A stretch of DNA of 64,000 bases from Aquisphaera giovannonii. Lineage in GTDB: Bacteria > Planctomycetota > Planctomycetia > Isosphaerales > Isosphaeraceae. Under the pieces are notes generated by a model. It searched no databases. It was not told the DNA's origin and saw only the letters and a program-made list of their open reading frames with translations. The stretch spans positions 3,286,001-3,350,000 of the forward strand of contig NZ_CP042997.1 in the NCBI RefSeq assembly GCF_008087625.1, given 5' to 3'. Positions 25,190-34,884 of the stretch are shown piece after piece; position 1 is the first letter of the stretch; each line of letters begins with the position of its first letter. A program made the position numbers and the translations under genes.

Positions 25190-26326
25190 ATGCCAGAGCC
25201 ACCCGACGGCACAGAGTCCTCGGTCCTCGTGGACCTCGGCCCGCGCCGCTATACCGTGCGGGTCGTCACCGGCTCGAGGGGCTTCGGCGCGTTCGCGCGG
25301 GAGTCTCTGGCCGCCACCTGGGCCGGGCGGGCGTGCCGATCGGCGCTCGTGGTCACGGACGCCAATCTGGCCGATCACCCGGCGGCCGCCGGGACGCTCG
25401 ACGCCCTCCGCAACGTCCAGATTGAGCCTCGCCTCGCGGTCCTGGATCCCGGCGAGGCGACCAAGAGCCTCCCGTCCGCGTCGAGGCTCTACGACGAGCT
25501 CGTCGCCATGCGGGCCGACCGGCACGCCGCGGTCGTGGCCGTCGGCGGCGGGGTCATCGGCGACCTCGCCGGCTTCGCGGCCGCGACATATGCCCGGGGC
25601 GTCCCGCTGCTGATGGTGCCGACGACCCTCCTGGCGCAGGTGGACAGCTCGGTCGGCGGCAAGGTCGGGATCAACCACCCGCGCGCCAAGAATATCATTG
25701 GGGCTTTTCACCAGCCCTCGGGCGTCTGGGTGGACACCGCCACCCTGGACACGCTCCCGGACAGGGAGCTGCGCTGCGGGCTGGCGGAGGTGGTGAAATA
25801 CGGCGTCATCCTCGACGCCGCCTTCTTCGAGGGGCTCGAGGAGCGGGTCGGCGAGATCCTCGCCCGCGACCCGGCCGCGATCCGTTGGATCGTCGCCCGA
25901 TGCTGCGAGCTGAAGGCCGACGTGGTCACCCGCGACGAGCGCGAGGAGACGGGCCTCCGCGCCGTCCTGAATTTCGGCCACACCGTCGGCCACGCCGTCG
26001 AGGCCGTCGCCGGATACGGCGGGGCCTACCAGCACGGGGAGGCCGTCGCCGCGGGGATGGTCGCCGAGTGCCGCATCGCCGAGCGCATCGGCTGGATCGG
26101 GCCCGGCCTGACGGATCGCCTCATCGGCCTGCTCGCCAGGATCGGCCTCCCGACCCGCATCAATGGCTGCGACCCGGCGACCCTCCTGGAGGCCATGGGC
26201 CGCGACAAGAAGAATGAGGCGGGAGCCGTCCGGTTCGTCCTCCCCCGGGAGCTGGGCCGCGTCGAGCTGACGGGCCTCCCGTCCCGCGACGACGTGGTAG
26301 CCGCCCTGGAGCCGCTCTGCCGCTGA
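25190..26326 (+). CDS. aroB: 3-dehydroquinate synthase AroB
   Basis: A 378-residue NAD- and metal-dependent enzyme of the shikimate pathway that turns DAHP into 3-dehydroquinate. It contains AVVAVGGGVIGDLAGFAAAT, VPTTLLAQVDSSVGGKVGIN, KNIIGAFHQPSGVWVD, CGLAEVVKYGVILD and the metal site LNFGHTVGHAVEAVAGYGGA with GEAVAAGM following it. RDKKNEAGAVRFVLPRELG closes the active site. The length is typical. The ATG at 25190 matches the family N-terminus. It is followed 25 bases later by dprA on the same strand. Confidence 0.97.
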   Translation: MPEPPDGTESSVLVDLGPRRYTVRVVTGSRGFGAFARESLAATWAGRACRSALVVTDANLADHPAAAGTLDALRNVQIEPRLAVLDPGEATKSLPSASRLYDELVAMRADRHAAVVAVGGGVIGDLAGFAAATYARGVPLLMVPTTLLAQVDSSVGGKVGINHPRAKNIIGAFHQPSGVWVDTATLDTLPDRELRCGLAEVVKYGVILDAAFFEGLEERVGEILARDPAAIRWIVARCCELKADVVTRDEREETGLRAVLNFGHTVGHAVEAVAGYGGAYQHGEAVAAGMVAECRIAERIGWIGPGLTDRLIGLLARIGLPTRINGCDPATLLEAMGRDKKNEAGAVRFVLPRELGRVELTGLPSRDDVVAALEPLCR

Positions 26327-26351
26327 CCCGCCGACTCGCCCCTGCACCGGA

Positions 26352-27479
26352 GTGCGCGTGGACGACGAAGACCGCAAGCCCGACCTCCGCGACCTGCTCC
26401 TGCTGACGATGGTCCCCGGGGTCGGGCCGCTGACCTGCCGCGCCCTGCTGGACCACTTCGGCTCGCCGGCCCGTATCCTGGACGCCCCGGTCTCGCAACT
26501 GCGCGAGGTCCCGGGCGTCGGCCCCAAGACCGCGGATCGCATCGCCGCCGGCCGCCGCGAGCGGGATGCCGACGCCGAGCTGGAGCTCTGCCGGCGGTCG
26601 GGCGTGGACCTGATCGCGAGGGGCTCGCCGGACTATCCCGCGATCCTCGACGAGATCCCCGACCCGCCCGCCTTGCTGTACGCCCGGGGGAGGCTCGAGC
26701 CGCGGGACCACCTGGCGATCGCGATCGTCGGCTCCCGGCACTGCACGCCCTACGGGATGCGGGTCGCGGAGCGGCTGGCGGCGTCCCTCGCCCGGACGGG
26801 CTTCACGGTCGTCTCCGGGCTGGCGAGGGGCATCGACGCGGCCGCCCATCGCGGCGCCTTGAAGGCCGGCGGCCGGACGATCGCCGTGCTCGGCAGCGGC
26901 CTGGCGACGATCTACCCGCCCGAGCACGAGGACCTCGCCGGCCAGGTCGCCGCGGCCGGCGCCCTGATGACCGAGCTGCCGATGCGACAGGGGCCCCTCG
27001 CCGGGCTCTTCCCCCAGCGGAACCGGATCATCTCGGGCCTCTGCCTGGGCGTGGTCGTCGTCGAGGCGGCGCCGCGGAGCGGGTCGCTGTCCACCGCGAA
27101 GCACGCCGCGGAGCAGAACCGCGAGGTCTTCGCCGTGCCCGGCCCCGTGGACAGCCTGGCCTCCCGCGGCTGCCACCGCCTGATCCGCGACGGCGCCCGG
27201 CTGGTGGAGACGGTGGACGACATCCTGGAGGAGCTCGGCCCGCTCGCCCGCGAGGTCCGCACCGCCCCCGACGAGCCCTCCGTACGGCACCCCGCCGAGC
27301 TGGCCCTCTCCGACCAGGAACGCTCGCTCCTGGGGCATCTCGACAACACGCCCATCGGGGTGGATGAGCTGATCGCGAGGACGCGCCTCACCGCCAGCCA
27401 GGTCATGGCCACGCTGAGCGTGCTGGAACTGAGGCGGATGGTCAAACGCCTGCCGGGGCACCTCTTCTTCCGCGCCTGA
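26352..27479 (+). CDS. dprA: DNA-processing protein DprA
   Basis: A 375-residue DprA that binds incoming single-stranded DNA and loads RecA during natural transformation. Helix-hairpin-helix elements are at the N-terminus (MVPGVGPLTCRALLDHFG and VPGVGPKTADRIAAG). The Rossmann-like core has AIVGSRHCTPYGMRVAERL, VVSGLARGIDAAAHRGAL, VLGSGLATIYPPEHEDLA, FPQRNRIISGLCLGVVVVEA and SGSLSTAKHAAEQNREVFAVPGP (as consecutive short pieces). A C-terminal winged helix follows (IGVDELIARTRLTASQVMAT). The start is GTG at 26352 or the in-frame GTG at 26358. Other competence genes are not in the window. Confidence 0.96.
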   Translation: MRVDDEDRKPDLRDLLLLTMVPGVGPLTCRALLDHFGSPARILDAPVSQLREVPGVGPKTADRIAAGRRERDADAELELCRRSGVDLIARGSPDYPAILDEIPDPPALLYARGRLEPRDHLAIAIVGSRHCTPYGMRVAERLAASLARTGFTVVSGLARGIDAAAHRGALKAGGRTIAVLGSGLATIYPPEHEDLAGQVAAAGALMTELPMRQGPLAGLFPQRNRIISGLCLGVVVVEAAPRSGSLSTAKHAAEQNREVFAVPGPVDSLASRGCHRLIRDGARLVETVDDILEELGPLAREVRTAPDEPSVRHPAELALSDQERSLLGHLDNTPIGVDELIARTRLTASQVMATLSVLELRRMVKRLPGHLFFRA

Positions 27480-27668
27480 CGGGGACGGCCTGATACGATG
27501 GCGGGTCGACGAGCTTCATTCGCCCGGTCCAGGGCATGTCTGGTCTCGCGGTTGTCCGACAATATCTTGGGTGATGTCCACGCTCCGCGTCCTGGAGTTG
27601 AAGCGATTGATCGAATGCTCCCCGGGCCGCCATTCGACGGGTCCTGAGCCGGATTCGAGGGCCTCGCC

Positions 27669-28445
27669 ATGATCCAGGAACAGACCCTCGTGCGGATCCG
27701 CGAGCGGGGCCACCTCGACGTGCTGGACCTGACGATGCTGGTCATCCGGCGACGGCCGCGGGAGATCGGACTGGCGGCGGCGGCGGGGATCGCGCCCTTC
27801 GCGGCGCTCAACGCCTGGCTCCTCGCCGGCGCGGACTTCCCGGCCATCCTCTGGCCCGTCCTCCTCTACTTCGAAGCCCCGTGGGCCACCGCCCCGCTGA
27901 CCGTGGTCCTGGGGGGCCTGATGTTCGGACGCCGGCCTCGCGCCCGCGAGGCGATCGGGCAGCTTGCCCGCGCGTTCCCGGCCTTCTTCTTCGTGCACGT
28001 GATCTATCGCGCCCTGCGCGCGACGATCCTCCTGCTGCCCTTCGCCGCGGGCAGCCCTTGGGTCGCGAACCAGGTCATCCTGCTGGAAAAGGCCGGTGCC
28101 GCGACCGCCATCCGGCGATCCGCCAGGCTGGCCGGCGAGAACCCCTCCGGCACGCTCCCGATCGCCCTCGCCGAGCTCGCATTCGGCCTGATATTCGCGG
28201 TCTGCTTCTGGATCGGGACCGGCGCCGCGATCGAAACGTTCCTCCGCGGGGAGACGACGTGGGACCGGCCGGGGCTGGGCGACCTCGGGGGCCTGCGGTT
28301 CCAGCTCGGCATCTGGATCGCCATCGCCTTCTTCGGCGCCGCCCGCTTCTTCCTGTACATCGACCAGCGGGTCCGCTCCGAGGGCTGGGAGCTGCGGCTC
28401 CGCCTCTGGTCCGCCGGGGCGGACCTGGAAAGGGGGCCGCGATGA
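27669..28445 (+). CDS. Multi-pass membrane protein, first gene of the MoxR-associated module
   Basis: A 258-residue integral membrane protein of unknown function. Hydrophobic segments include GLAAAAGIAPFAALNAWLLA, ILWPVLLYFEAPWATAPLTV, AFFFVHVIYRALRATILLLP, LAELAFGLIFAVCFWIGTGA and LGIWIAIAFFGAARFFLYI. The middle has a soluble piece (LLEKAGAATAIRRSARLAGE) like that of glycerophosphoryl-diester/UPF0259-type membrane proteins. Its stop overlaps the DUF4129 start (ATGA). It belongs to the DUF4129-DUF4350-MoxR-DUF58 envelope module. Confidence 0.78.
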   Translation: MIQEQTLVRIRERGHLDVLDLTMLVIRRRPREIGLAAAAGIAPFAALNAWLLAGADFPAILWPVLLYFEAPWATAPLTVVLGGLMFGRRPRAREAIGQLARAFPAFFFVHVIYRALRATILLLPFAAGSPWVANQVILLEKAGAATAIRRSARLAGENPSGTLPIALAELAFGLIFAVCFWIGTGAAIETFLRGETTWDRPGLGDLGGLRFQLGIWIAIAFFGAARFFLYIDQRVRSEGWELRLRLWSAGADLERGPR

Positions 28446-29227
28446 CCGCCCTCCGGCTCGCCTTCGCGGCTTCGTGTCTCCTCGGCGCCCTGGCCGCCGG
28501 ATGCCGGCCGGCCGCCGCCGCGCCGCCGGGCGACGATGCGGCCGGGTCGCAGGCCCGGTCGGCGATCCGCCGCCAGGCCTATCCCTGGTACGACGCCGAC
28601 CGCGACGAGGTGAGGCCGCTCATCCCCGCGCGATCCTCCTGGTCGAGGCGGCTGGAAGGGTGGATGGAATCGATCGGGGCGTGGTTCCGCCGCCATTTCG
28701 GGGGGAACGACGAAGGGGCCTCGGGCGGCCGGGCGGGCTCGCTCCTCTCGACATTGCTCTTCGCGATCGCCGGCGCCGCGCTCGTGGCCCTCTGCTGGCG
28801 GCTCTGGAGGATGCACGAGCGCGGCCCCGACCGCGGGGCGATGACGGCCACGGTCGGCGAGGCCGCGCGGGTTGCCGGCCTGACGCCGGGCGAGGGCCTG
28901 GAGGGGGCCGATCCCTGGGCGGAGGCGGACCGGCTCCTGGCGGCGGGAGATCGGCGGGGGGCCGTGACCTGGCTCTTCCTGGGGCAGCTCCTGGTGCTCG
29001 ATCGCGCCCGAGTCATCCGGATCGCGCCCGGCAAGACCGGCCGTCAGTACGCGGCGATGATCGAGGACCCCGGCCTCGGCGACGCCCTCCGCGCGACGCT
29101 GGCCGTGTTCGAGCAGGTCTACTACGGCCGGAAGGATCCCGACCCGCACGTCGTGGAGGCCCTGTTCCGGCGGGCGACCGGGTTCCGCCGTCGGCTGTCC
29201 GAGATCGAGGGGGTCGCCGGATCATGA
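28442..29227 (+). CDS. DUF4129-domain membrane protein
   Basis: A 261-residue protein with an N-terminal signal or anchor (FAASCLLGALAAGC, a possible lipobox), an extracytoplasmic part, one transmembrane helix (LLFAIAGAALVALCWRLW) and a C-terminal DUF4129 domain (ADRLLAAGDRRGAVTWLFLG, PGKTGRQYAAMIEDP, FEQVYYGRKDPDPHVVEALF). DUF4129 proteins recur with MoxR ATPases and DUF58 proteins; some carry transglutaminase domains, but this one does not. It overlaps both neighbours by 4 bases (ATGA at each end), showing tight translational coupling. Confidence 0.88.
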   Translation: MTALRLAFAASCLLGALAAGCRPAAAAPPGDDAAGSQARSAIRRQAYPWYDADRDEVRPLIPARSSWSRRLEGWMESIGAWFRRHFGGNDEGASGGRAGSLLSTLLFAIAGAALVALCWRLWRMHERGPDRGAMTATVGEAARVAGLTPGEGLEGADPWAEADRLLAAGDRRGAVTWLFLGQLLVLDRARVIRIAPGKTGRQYAAMIEDPGLGDALRATLAVFEQVYYGRKDPDPHVVEALFRRATGFRRRLSEIEGVAGS

Positions 29228-30354
29228 CCGCCCATCCTCCCACGCGTCGCATCGCGTTTCTCGCGACATGCGGGCTCGTCCTGGCCCTCGCCATGGGCTG
29301 CGGCGGCGGGCCGGAGACGGCCTATGGAACCCTCCGCGGCAGCAGCCTGAACGGGACCGGCGCCTTCGCCGAGCTGCTCCGCTCGCAGGGCCACGAGGTC
29401 CGCGCCGCGCGGCGGCTCACGGACGAGACGGCGGGCTGGTCGGAGGTCATCGTCCGGTTCGCCGCGACGCCGGGGCCTCCCGGCCGGGACGAGGCCGGGT
29501 GGTACGCGCGCTGGCTCACTCAGCGGCCGGGCCGCAGCCTCGTGTACGTCGTCCGCGGCTACGACGCCGAGCCCGAATACTGGGATCGGGTGCTCGCGCA
29601 GCTCTCGGGGGAGGATCAGCCCGAGCGTCGGGCCGAGGCCGAGCTCCGCCGCGGCAGGGCCCTCCGATGGGCGAATCGGCTCCCACCCGCCGCGGAGAAG
29701 CCGGCCGACCCCGGGGCCTGGTTCTCCCTGCTGCCGGCCGTCGAGCCCCCCGCGACCTGCAAGGCCCTGGGCGGCCCCTGGGCGCAGGGCGTCGACGCGC
29801 AGGCCGCGGCCATCCCCCTCCGCCAGGCGATCCGGGACGAGCCCGGTCGCACCACGGCCCTCCTGACGGGCGACGGGAAGGTGCTCGCCGCCGAGTGGAG
29901 GGTCGAGGGCGGCGGCGACGTGCTGGTGCTGGCGAGCGCCGCGTTCCTCCTCAACCTGCCGATGGCGACCCCGGCGCGACGCCCTCTGGCCGAGCAGGTG
30001 GCCGACTGGATCGCGGCGGAGCCGAGCCGGGTCGCCTTCGTCGAGGGCCTCGATCCCCTGGGCCCGCCGCGCGGCCCCCGGACGCTCCTCGAGCTCGTCG
30101 AGGACCTTCCGACCTTCCGCTGGATCGCCGTGCACCTGGGCCTCTTCGCCGTCGTCGCGGGCCTCGCCCGGGCCGTGCGGCTGGGGCGGGCCCGCCGCGA
30201 GCCCCCGCCCGGCGCCGGCCGCCCGGCGGCCCATGCCGAGGCCCTGGGAGAGCTCCTCGCCCAGAGCCGCGGGGGCCCGGCCGCGGCCCGCGAGATCCTC
30301 GGGGCCTATCGCCGCTGGAGGTCCGGGGACGAGACGACCGAACGCTCGAGTTGA
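29224..30354 (+). CDS. DUF4350-domain protein
   Basis: A 376-residue exported protein. The N-terminal signal (IAFLATCGLVLALAMGCGGG) has a lipobox-like cysteine. The main part matches DUF4350 (SSLNGTGAFAELLRSQGHEV, SLVYVVRGYDAEPEYWD, GGGDVLVLASAAFLLNLPMA), a fold related to glutamine-amidotransferase-like/GldG partner domains. A C-terminal transmembrane helix (WIAVHLGLFAVVAGLARAV) and a short cytoplasmic tail follow. The last 49 bases overlap the antisense lipase gene. It is the third gene of the MoxR-associated module. Confidence 0.87.
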   Translation: MTAHPPTRRIAFLATCGLVLALAMGCGGGPETAYGTLRGSSLNGTGAFAELLRSQGHEVRAARRLTDETAGWSEVIVRFAATPGPPGRDEAGWYARWLTQRPGRSLVYVVRGYDAEPEYWDRVLAQLSGEDQPERRAEAELRRGRALRWANRLPPAAEKPADPGAWFSLLPAVEPPATCKALGGPWAQGVDAQAAAIPLRQAIRDEPGRTTALLTGDGKVLAAEWRVEGGGDVLVLASAAFLLNLPMATPARRPLAEQVADWIAAEPSRVAFVEGLDPLGPPRGPRTLLELVEDLPTFRWIAVHLGLFAVVAGLARAVRLGRARREPPPGAGRPAAHAEALGELLAQSRGGPAAAREILGAYRRWRSGDETTERSS

Positions 30355-32147
30355 GCCGCCCCGCCGGGGACCGGGTTGATCGCGGCGTGCTCCGCGAGGA
30401 TCCGCCGCACCTCGGCGATGGCCTGGGGCTGGTAGTAGATGTTCGTGTGCCGCGCGGGGACGAGGAGCTGGCTCTCGGCGTCGTCGATCAGGGCGCTCGA
30501 CAGCGGGACGACATTATCCCCGCCTCCGCCCTCGGGAGAGTGGTGGGCGTACCCGGCGATCGTGTGCAGCGTGACGTCGGTCCCCAGGGGCAGGCCCCGG
30601 ATGATGGGGAGGAATGGCTGCCCGGACTGCATCAGGTCGATGCTGCTCGGGATGCGGCCGGCATACGCGCCGCGGATCGCCCCGGGGTTGTCGCGACGGA
30701 TCTGTTCCATGGACGCCGAGGTGTCCGAGGCCGGCTGCACGAGCCTGGTCGCGAGCCGGCCGACGACCGAGCCGGCGACCGGCGAGCCGAGGTGCGGCGT
30801 GGCGATGAAGACCACGCGGCGGATCATCGGGGAGGGCTCGAAATAGAAGAGCCTCCGGAGGAAGTCCCGCGTCTCCTCGGTCGTCGCCAGGCGGTCGAGC
30901 GGCACGTTCGAAAACTCCTTCCAGAGCTGGTCGCCGCTGGAGGTGATCTGCAGCCGGGTGACGAGGCCCCCCATGCTGTAGGCGACGACGACCATCCGCC
31001 GAAGCGCGGGGTCCTTGCCCTCCGGGTCGAAGGTCCCCTCGATCTCCCGGAGCTGCTCCCGGAGGATCGACGCCGTCCGCAGGCTGGTGACCCCCGTCGG
31101 ATAGCGATACACCCAGACCTGATACCGCTCCACGAATCCCGGGGTCCGGTAGAGCGAGACCATCATGTCGTTGAAGAGGAACGGGTCGTCGAGCAGGCCG
31201 TGGACGAACAGGACCGGTATCTTGCCCGGCTGGTAGGGTTCGAGGATCCGGACGGCCGCCTTGCTGAGCATCATCGAGGGGAAGACGAACCCCGCCAGGC
31301 CGAAGGGACCGCGCTCCGCCTGGATCTGATGGGCCAGCCGGTTGCCGGCCGCGAAGTTGCCGCGCAGCGGCACGCGTCCCGCCGGCAGCGGGACGTCGGC
31401 CTCGCGGAGCGGGTCGTGGAACTCCAGGACATCGACGGGCGGCCTGCCGCCGCCGGGGATGAGCCAGGCGTCGAGGTCGGGGCGGAGCACGGCGGTCGCG
31501 TTGAAGGCGGCCTGCCTGGGCAGGAACCGGTCCGAGGTGCTGAGGCGCGGGTTGTCGCGTTCGATGGCCACGTCCGCGCCGAGCCCCGGCCGGACGGCAT
31601 CCGCGCCGTGCTCGCTGGGATTCCGCTCCAGTCGCGTCGGGTCCTCCACGCGATGGAAATCCTCCGCCTGCCAGACGAAGCCGCCGTGCCGGATCGGGAC
31701 CACGGTGGACCCGGCCGGCGTGTTCACCGTCAGGTGCGACCGCGGGTCCAGCCTGCCGAACTGCTGCCCGGCGCGGAGGCAGTCCCGCAACGCCTCGTTC
31801 GCAAGGTCGCGGGCGCGGATCGCTTCCGGGTGCTCGGCCCCCGCGTCCCGGGATGCCGACAGGTAGGCCGCCGTGCCCATCACGGCGGCCTCGTAGTAGC
31901 GGTCGACGCAGGCGTCGTCGTCCTTGGGCTCGAGGTGGTGGCCCTGGCGGAGGGCCGCCTCGGCCCGGCGCATGAGGGATCCGTCGCGCCATACGAAAGG
32001 GCCGGCCAGCCTCGGCGGAGGGGCGTCGGCGGCCGGCCCGGACCGGCATCCCGGAGCGCCGATCGCCGCGAGCAGGAGGCACGCCGCGATCGATCGGCGG
32101 GCGAGGCCGGTCCGATTGGCTCGGATTTCCGCGTCGTTGCGTTTCAT
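30306..32147 (-). CDS. Alpha/beta-hydrolase (lipase/esterase-like) lipoprotein
   Basis: A 613-residue predicted lipoprotein: the signal sequence SIAACLLLAAIGAPGC ends in a cysteine. The first ~270 residues are a helical and beta-rich region without a known domain. The hydrolase core starts at KIPVLFVHGLLDDPFLFNDM. The nucleophile elbow is VVVAYSMGGLVTRL (S391), followed by RRVVFIATPHLGSPVAGS. GGGDNVVPLSSALIDD and a later His (ARHTN) can complete the triad. Such enzymes hydrolyse esters or lipids outside the cytoplasm. The gene lies antisense inside a MoxR/DUF58 module and its 3' end overlaps the DUF4350 gene by 49 bases. Confidence 0.85.
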   Translation of the reverse strand: MKRNDAEIRANRTGLARRSIAACLLLAAIGAPGCRSGPAADAPPPRLAGPFVWRDGSLMRRAEAALRQGHHLEPKDDDACVDRYYEAAVMGTAAYLSASRDAGAEHPEAIRARDLANEALRDCLRAGQQFGRLDPRSHLTVNTPAGSTVVPIRHGGFVWQAEDFHRVEDPTRLERNPSEHGADAVRPGLGADVAIERDNPRLSTSDRFLPRQAAFNATAVLRPDLDAWLIPGGGRPPVDVLEFHDPLREADVPLPAGRVPLRGNFAAGNRLAHQIQAERGPFGLAGFVFPSMMLSKAAVRILEPYQPGKIPVLFVHGLLDDPFLFNDMMVSLYRTPGFVERYQVWVYRYPTGVTSLRTASILREQLREIEGTFDPEGKDPALRRMVVVAYSMGGLVTRLQITSSGDQLWKEFSNVPLDRLATTEETRDFLRRLFYFEPSPMIRRVVFIATPHLGSPVAGSVVGRLATRLVQPASDTSASMEQIRRDNPGAIRGAYAGRIPSSIDLMQSGQPFLPIIRGLPLGTDVTLHTIAGYAHHSPEGGGGDNVVPLSSALIDDAESQLLVPARHTNIYYQPQAIAEVRRILAEHAAINPVPGGAAQLERSVVSSPDLQRR

Positions 32148-32404
32148 GGGTGCGAATCGGGATGGCAGCGGCGGTCGTCGATCAGGCGGTGTCACCCGAG
32201 GCATCGGCCGGGCGGGCAGGGACGATCCAGCCAAACCTCCGCGATCTCGGGCCCGCCGCCGGCAGGACCGCTCAGCCCGTCACGACCCGTCGCATCGACG
32301 ATCCGCCGGGCGGACGGAGATCCGACCGCTCCGCTTCCCTTCCGCAACGCCTTCTGCTCTCATGACATCCTGGACCCCTCGAGGACGGACGAGGACTGCC
32401 GCGC

Positions 32405-33490
32405 ATGAGCGACCCGGTGAACGAGGTGACCTTCCTCGACGGCGGAGAAGGCGACGGCGAGGATGCGCCCGTCGAGGCCACGCACATCGAGGCGGCGGCC
32501 CCCGTTGAGCCTCGGCCGGCGGCGGAGGGGAGTCGCGACGGCACCGTCGCCGGCTGGTCCCGGCGGGTGACCGCGGAGATCAACAAGGTCTTCATCGGCC
32601 AGGACCGGCTGGTCCGTGGCGTCCTCGCGGCGCTGCTCGCCGGCGGGCACGTGCTGGTGGAGAGCGTCCCGGGGCTCGGCAAGACGCTGCTGGTCCGGGC
32701 CTTCGGCCGGGCGCTCGGCTGCGACTTCAACCGGATCCAGTTCACGCCCGACCTGATGCCGTCGGACGTGACGGGCTCGCCGATCTACGACGAGCGGATC
32801 CACGACTTCCGCTTCCGCCCCGGCCCGGTCTTCACCCAGCTCCTCCTCGCCGACGAGATCAACCGGGCGCCGGCCAAGACCCACGCCGCCCTCCTGGAGA
32901 TCATGCAGGAGAGCCGGGTGACGGTCGACGGCACGGACCACCGGATCGAGCCGCCGTTCCTCGTCATGGCGACGCAGAACCCGATCGAGTCCGAGGGGAC
33001 GTATAACCTGCCGGAGGCCCAGCTCGACCGCTTCCTGTTCAAGCTGGTGGCGAGCTATCCCGGCGAGAAGGACGAGATCGAGATCCTCCGCATGCATACC
33101 CGCGACACCCCGCCGGACCGGGACCTTGGGGCGCAGCTCGCCCCCGTCACGTCGCCCGCCGAGGTGATCGCGATGCAGGGGCGGGCCGCGAGGGTCCTCG
33201 CGGACGACCATGTGCTGGGGTACATCACGGCCCTGGTCCGGGCCACGCGGAAGTGGCCCGCCTTCGCGATGGGCGTCTCCCCGCGCGCCGGCGTCGCGAT
33301 GCTCAAGGGGGCCCGGGCGATCGCGGCCCTGGAGGGGCGTGACTACACCGTCCCCGACGACGTCCAGGAGGTCGTCCTCCCCGCCCTCCGTCATCGCGTC
33401 GTCCTGACGCCCGAGGCGGAGGTCGAGGGGCGCTCGCCCGACGAGCTGCTCTCCGAGCTGGTCCGGTCGGTCGAGGTCCCCATCCGATGA
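32405..33490 (+). CDS. MoxR-family AAA+ ATPase
   Basis: A 361-residue MoxR ATPase, a chaperone-like AAA+ protein thought to insert cofactors or mature DUF58/von Willebrand partners. Walker A is ESVPGLGKTLLVRAFG (K93). The MoxR-typical RIQFTPDLMPSDVTGSPIY follows. Walker B is LLLADEINRAPAKTHAALLE (D150-E151). Sensor 1 is FLVMATQNPIESEGTYNLPE, with AQLDRFLF directly after it. An acidic N-terminal extension of ~50 residues precedes the ATPase. The stop overlaps the next start (ATGA). Confidence 0.95.
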   Translation: MSDPVNEVTFLDGGEGDGEDAPVEATHIEAAAPVEPRPAAEGSRDGTVAGWSRRVTAEINKVFIGQDRLVRGVLAALLAGGHVLVESVPGLGKTLLVRAFGRALGCDFNRIQFTPDLMPSDVTGSPIYDERIHDFRFRPGPVFTQLLLADEINRAPAKTHAALLEIMQESRVTVDGTDHRIEPPFLVMATQNPIESEGTYNLPEAQLDRFLFKLVASYPGEKDEIEILRMHTRDTPPDRDLGAQLAPVTSPAEVIAMQGRAARVLADDHVLGYITALVRATRKWPAFAMGVSPRAGVAMLKGARAIAALEGRDYTVPDDVQEVVLPALRHRVVLTPEAEVEGRSPDELLSELVRSVEVPIR

Positions 33491-34815
33491 CCCGGGTCCG
33501 GATCTGGCCCGGCCGGCCGCTGGCGAACCTGCTGCTCCTGCCGGCCTTGCTCTCGCTCGGGGTGCTCGCGAGCGAGGCGGTGAAGCCGCCGGTGATCGCC
33601 CTCGACGCGATCGCGGCGGCGGTCGCGATCGCCGACCTCGCCACGCTCCGCGGCTCGTCGCGACTCCGCGTCTCCAGGGACTGCCAGGTGACCTGCTCGA
33701 TCGGCGAGCCGCACCTCGTGAGGCTGGCGGTCGAGAACCCGGGGACCCGCCCCCGGCGCATCCGGCTCCGCGACGACGTCCCCCCCGCCTTCGCCGCCGA
33801 GCCCGCCGAGTTCCGCCTCGACGTGCCGGGGAAGGCGCGGGCGGAGCTCGAGTATCGGATGGTGCCCGGCCGCCGCGGGGCCTATCGCCTGGACCGCGCG
33901 GATGCGCTGGTCGGCAGCCGGCTCGGCCTCTGGCAGGCGGCCGTCACGTGGCCGCTGCGGACCGAGGTCTCCGTCTATCCGGACGTCCGCCAGATCGCCC
34001 GATACACTCTGCTCGCCCGCCGCGACCGCCTCAGCGCCATCGGCCTGCGGTCCTCGCGGAGGATGGGCAACGACAACGAATTCGAGCGGCTCCGCGACTA
34101 CATCGAGGGCGACGACCCGCGGACCCTGGACTGGCGCGCGACCGCTCGCCGCCAGAAGCTGACCGTGCGGGCCCACCAGCAGGACCAGAGCCAGCGCGTC
34201 GTCTTCCTCGTGGACTGCGGCCGGATGATGGCCGGCGACACCGGGGGCGGCCTGTCCCCGCTGGACCACGCGCTCAACGCGACTCTGCTGCTGGCGCACG
34301 TGGCCCTCTCGCGGAACGACCAGGTCGGCCTGATGGCCTACTCGGATCGGACCCTCGCCTACGTGCCGCCGACGGGGGGCCCGCGGCGGCTCCGGCGGCT
34401 GGTCCACGCGGTCCACGACCTGTTCCCCGAGCCGGTCGAATCGGACCACGGCCGCGCCCTGATCGACCTGGAGTCGCGTTGCCGCAAGCGATCGCTCGTG
34501 ATCCTGCTGACCAACCTTTTCGACGAGGTGGCCGCGGGGATACTGGCCGAACACCTGAAGAACCTGACCGGCCGTCACCTGCCCCTGGCCGTCCTCCTCC
34601 GCGACCACGACCTCTTCGCGATGGCCGACGCCGCGACGAGGGACGACGCGGCGCTCTGCGCGGGCGCCGCGTCTGCCGACCTGCTAAACTGGCGGGAGCG
34701 CGTGCTGGCGGGCCTGCGCCGAGAAGGCGTGCTCACGCTCGACGCCTTCCCTGACGAGCTCACCGCCGCCCTCGTCAGCCGTTACCTTGCGATCAAGGCC
34801 CGACACCTGCTCTGA
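33487..34815 (+). CDS. DUF58-domain protein (von Willebrand A-like), MoxR partner
   Basis: A 442-residue protein with two N-terminal hydrophobic segments (LLLLPALLSLGVLASEAV and VIALDAIAAAVAIADLA), a beta-sandwich region (RLRVSRDCQVTCSIGEPHLV), then DUF58: DYIEGDDPRTLDWRATARRQ and the vWA-like strand RVVFLVDCGRMMAGDTGG. DUF58 proteins pair with MoxR ATPases across bacteria, with a presumed role in envelope assembly or stress. It overlaps moxR by 4 bases. The downstream membrane-protein gene starts 70 bases later with its own ribosome-binding site. Confidence 0.93.
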   Translation: MTRVRIWPGRPLANLLLLPALLSLGVLASEAVKPPVIALDAIAAAVAIADLATLRGSSRLRVSRDCQVTCSIGEPHLVRLAVENPGTRPRRIRLRDDVPPAFAAEPAEFRLDVPGKARAELEYRMVPGRRGAYRLDRADALVGSRLGLWQAAVTWPLRTEVSVYPDVRQIARYTLLARRDRLSAIGLRSSRRMGNDNEFERLRDYIEGDDPRTLDWRATARRQKLTVRAHQQDQSQRVVFLVDCGRMMAGDTGGGLSPLDHALNATLLLAHVALSRNDQVGLMAYSDRTLAYVPPTGGPRRLRRLVHAVHDLFPEPVESDHGRALIDLESRCRKRSLVILLTNLFDEVAAGILAEHLKNLTGRHLPLAVLLRDHDLFAMADAATRDDAALCAGAASADLLNWRERVLAGLRREGVLTLDAFPDELTAALVSRYLAIKARHLL

Positions 34816-34884
34816 GGCCGGCCGGGCGGGACCGGGGCGAGATCGGAGCCGGCGGCGATCCCGATTCGAGGTCCGAGGAGAGGA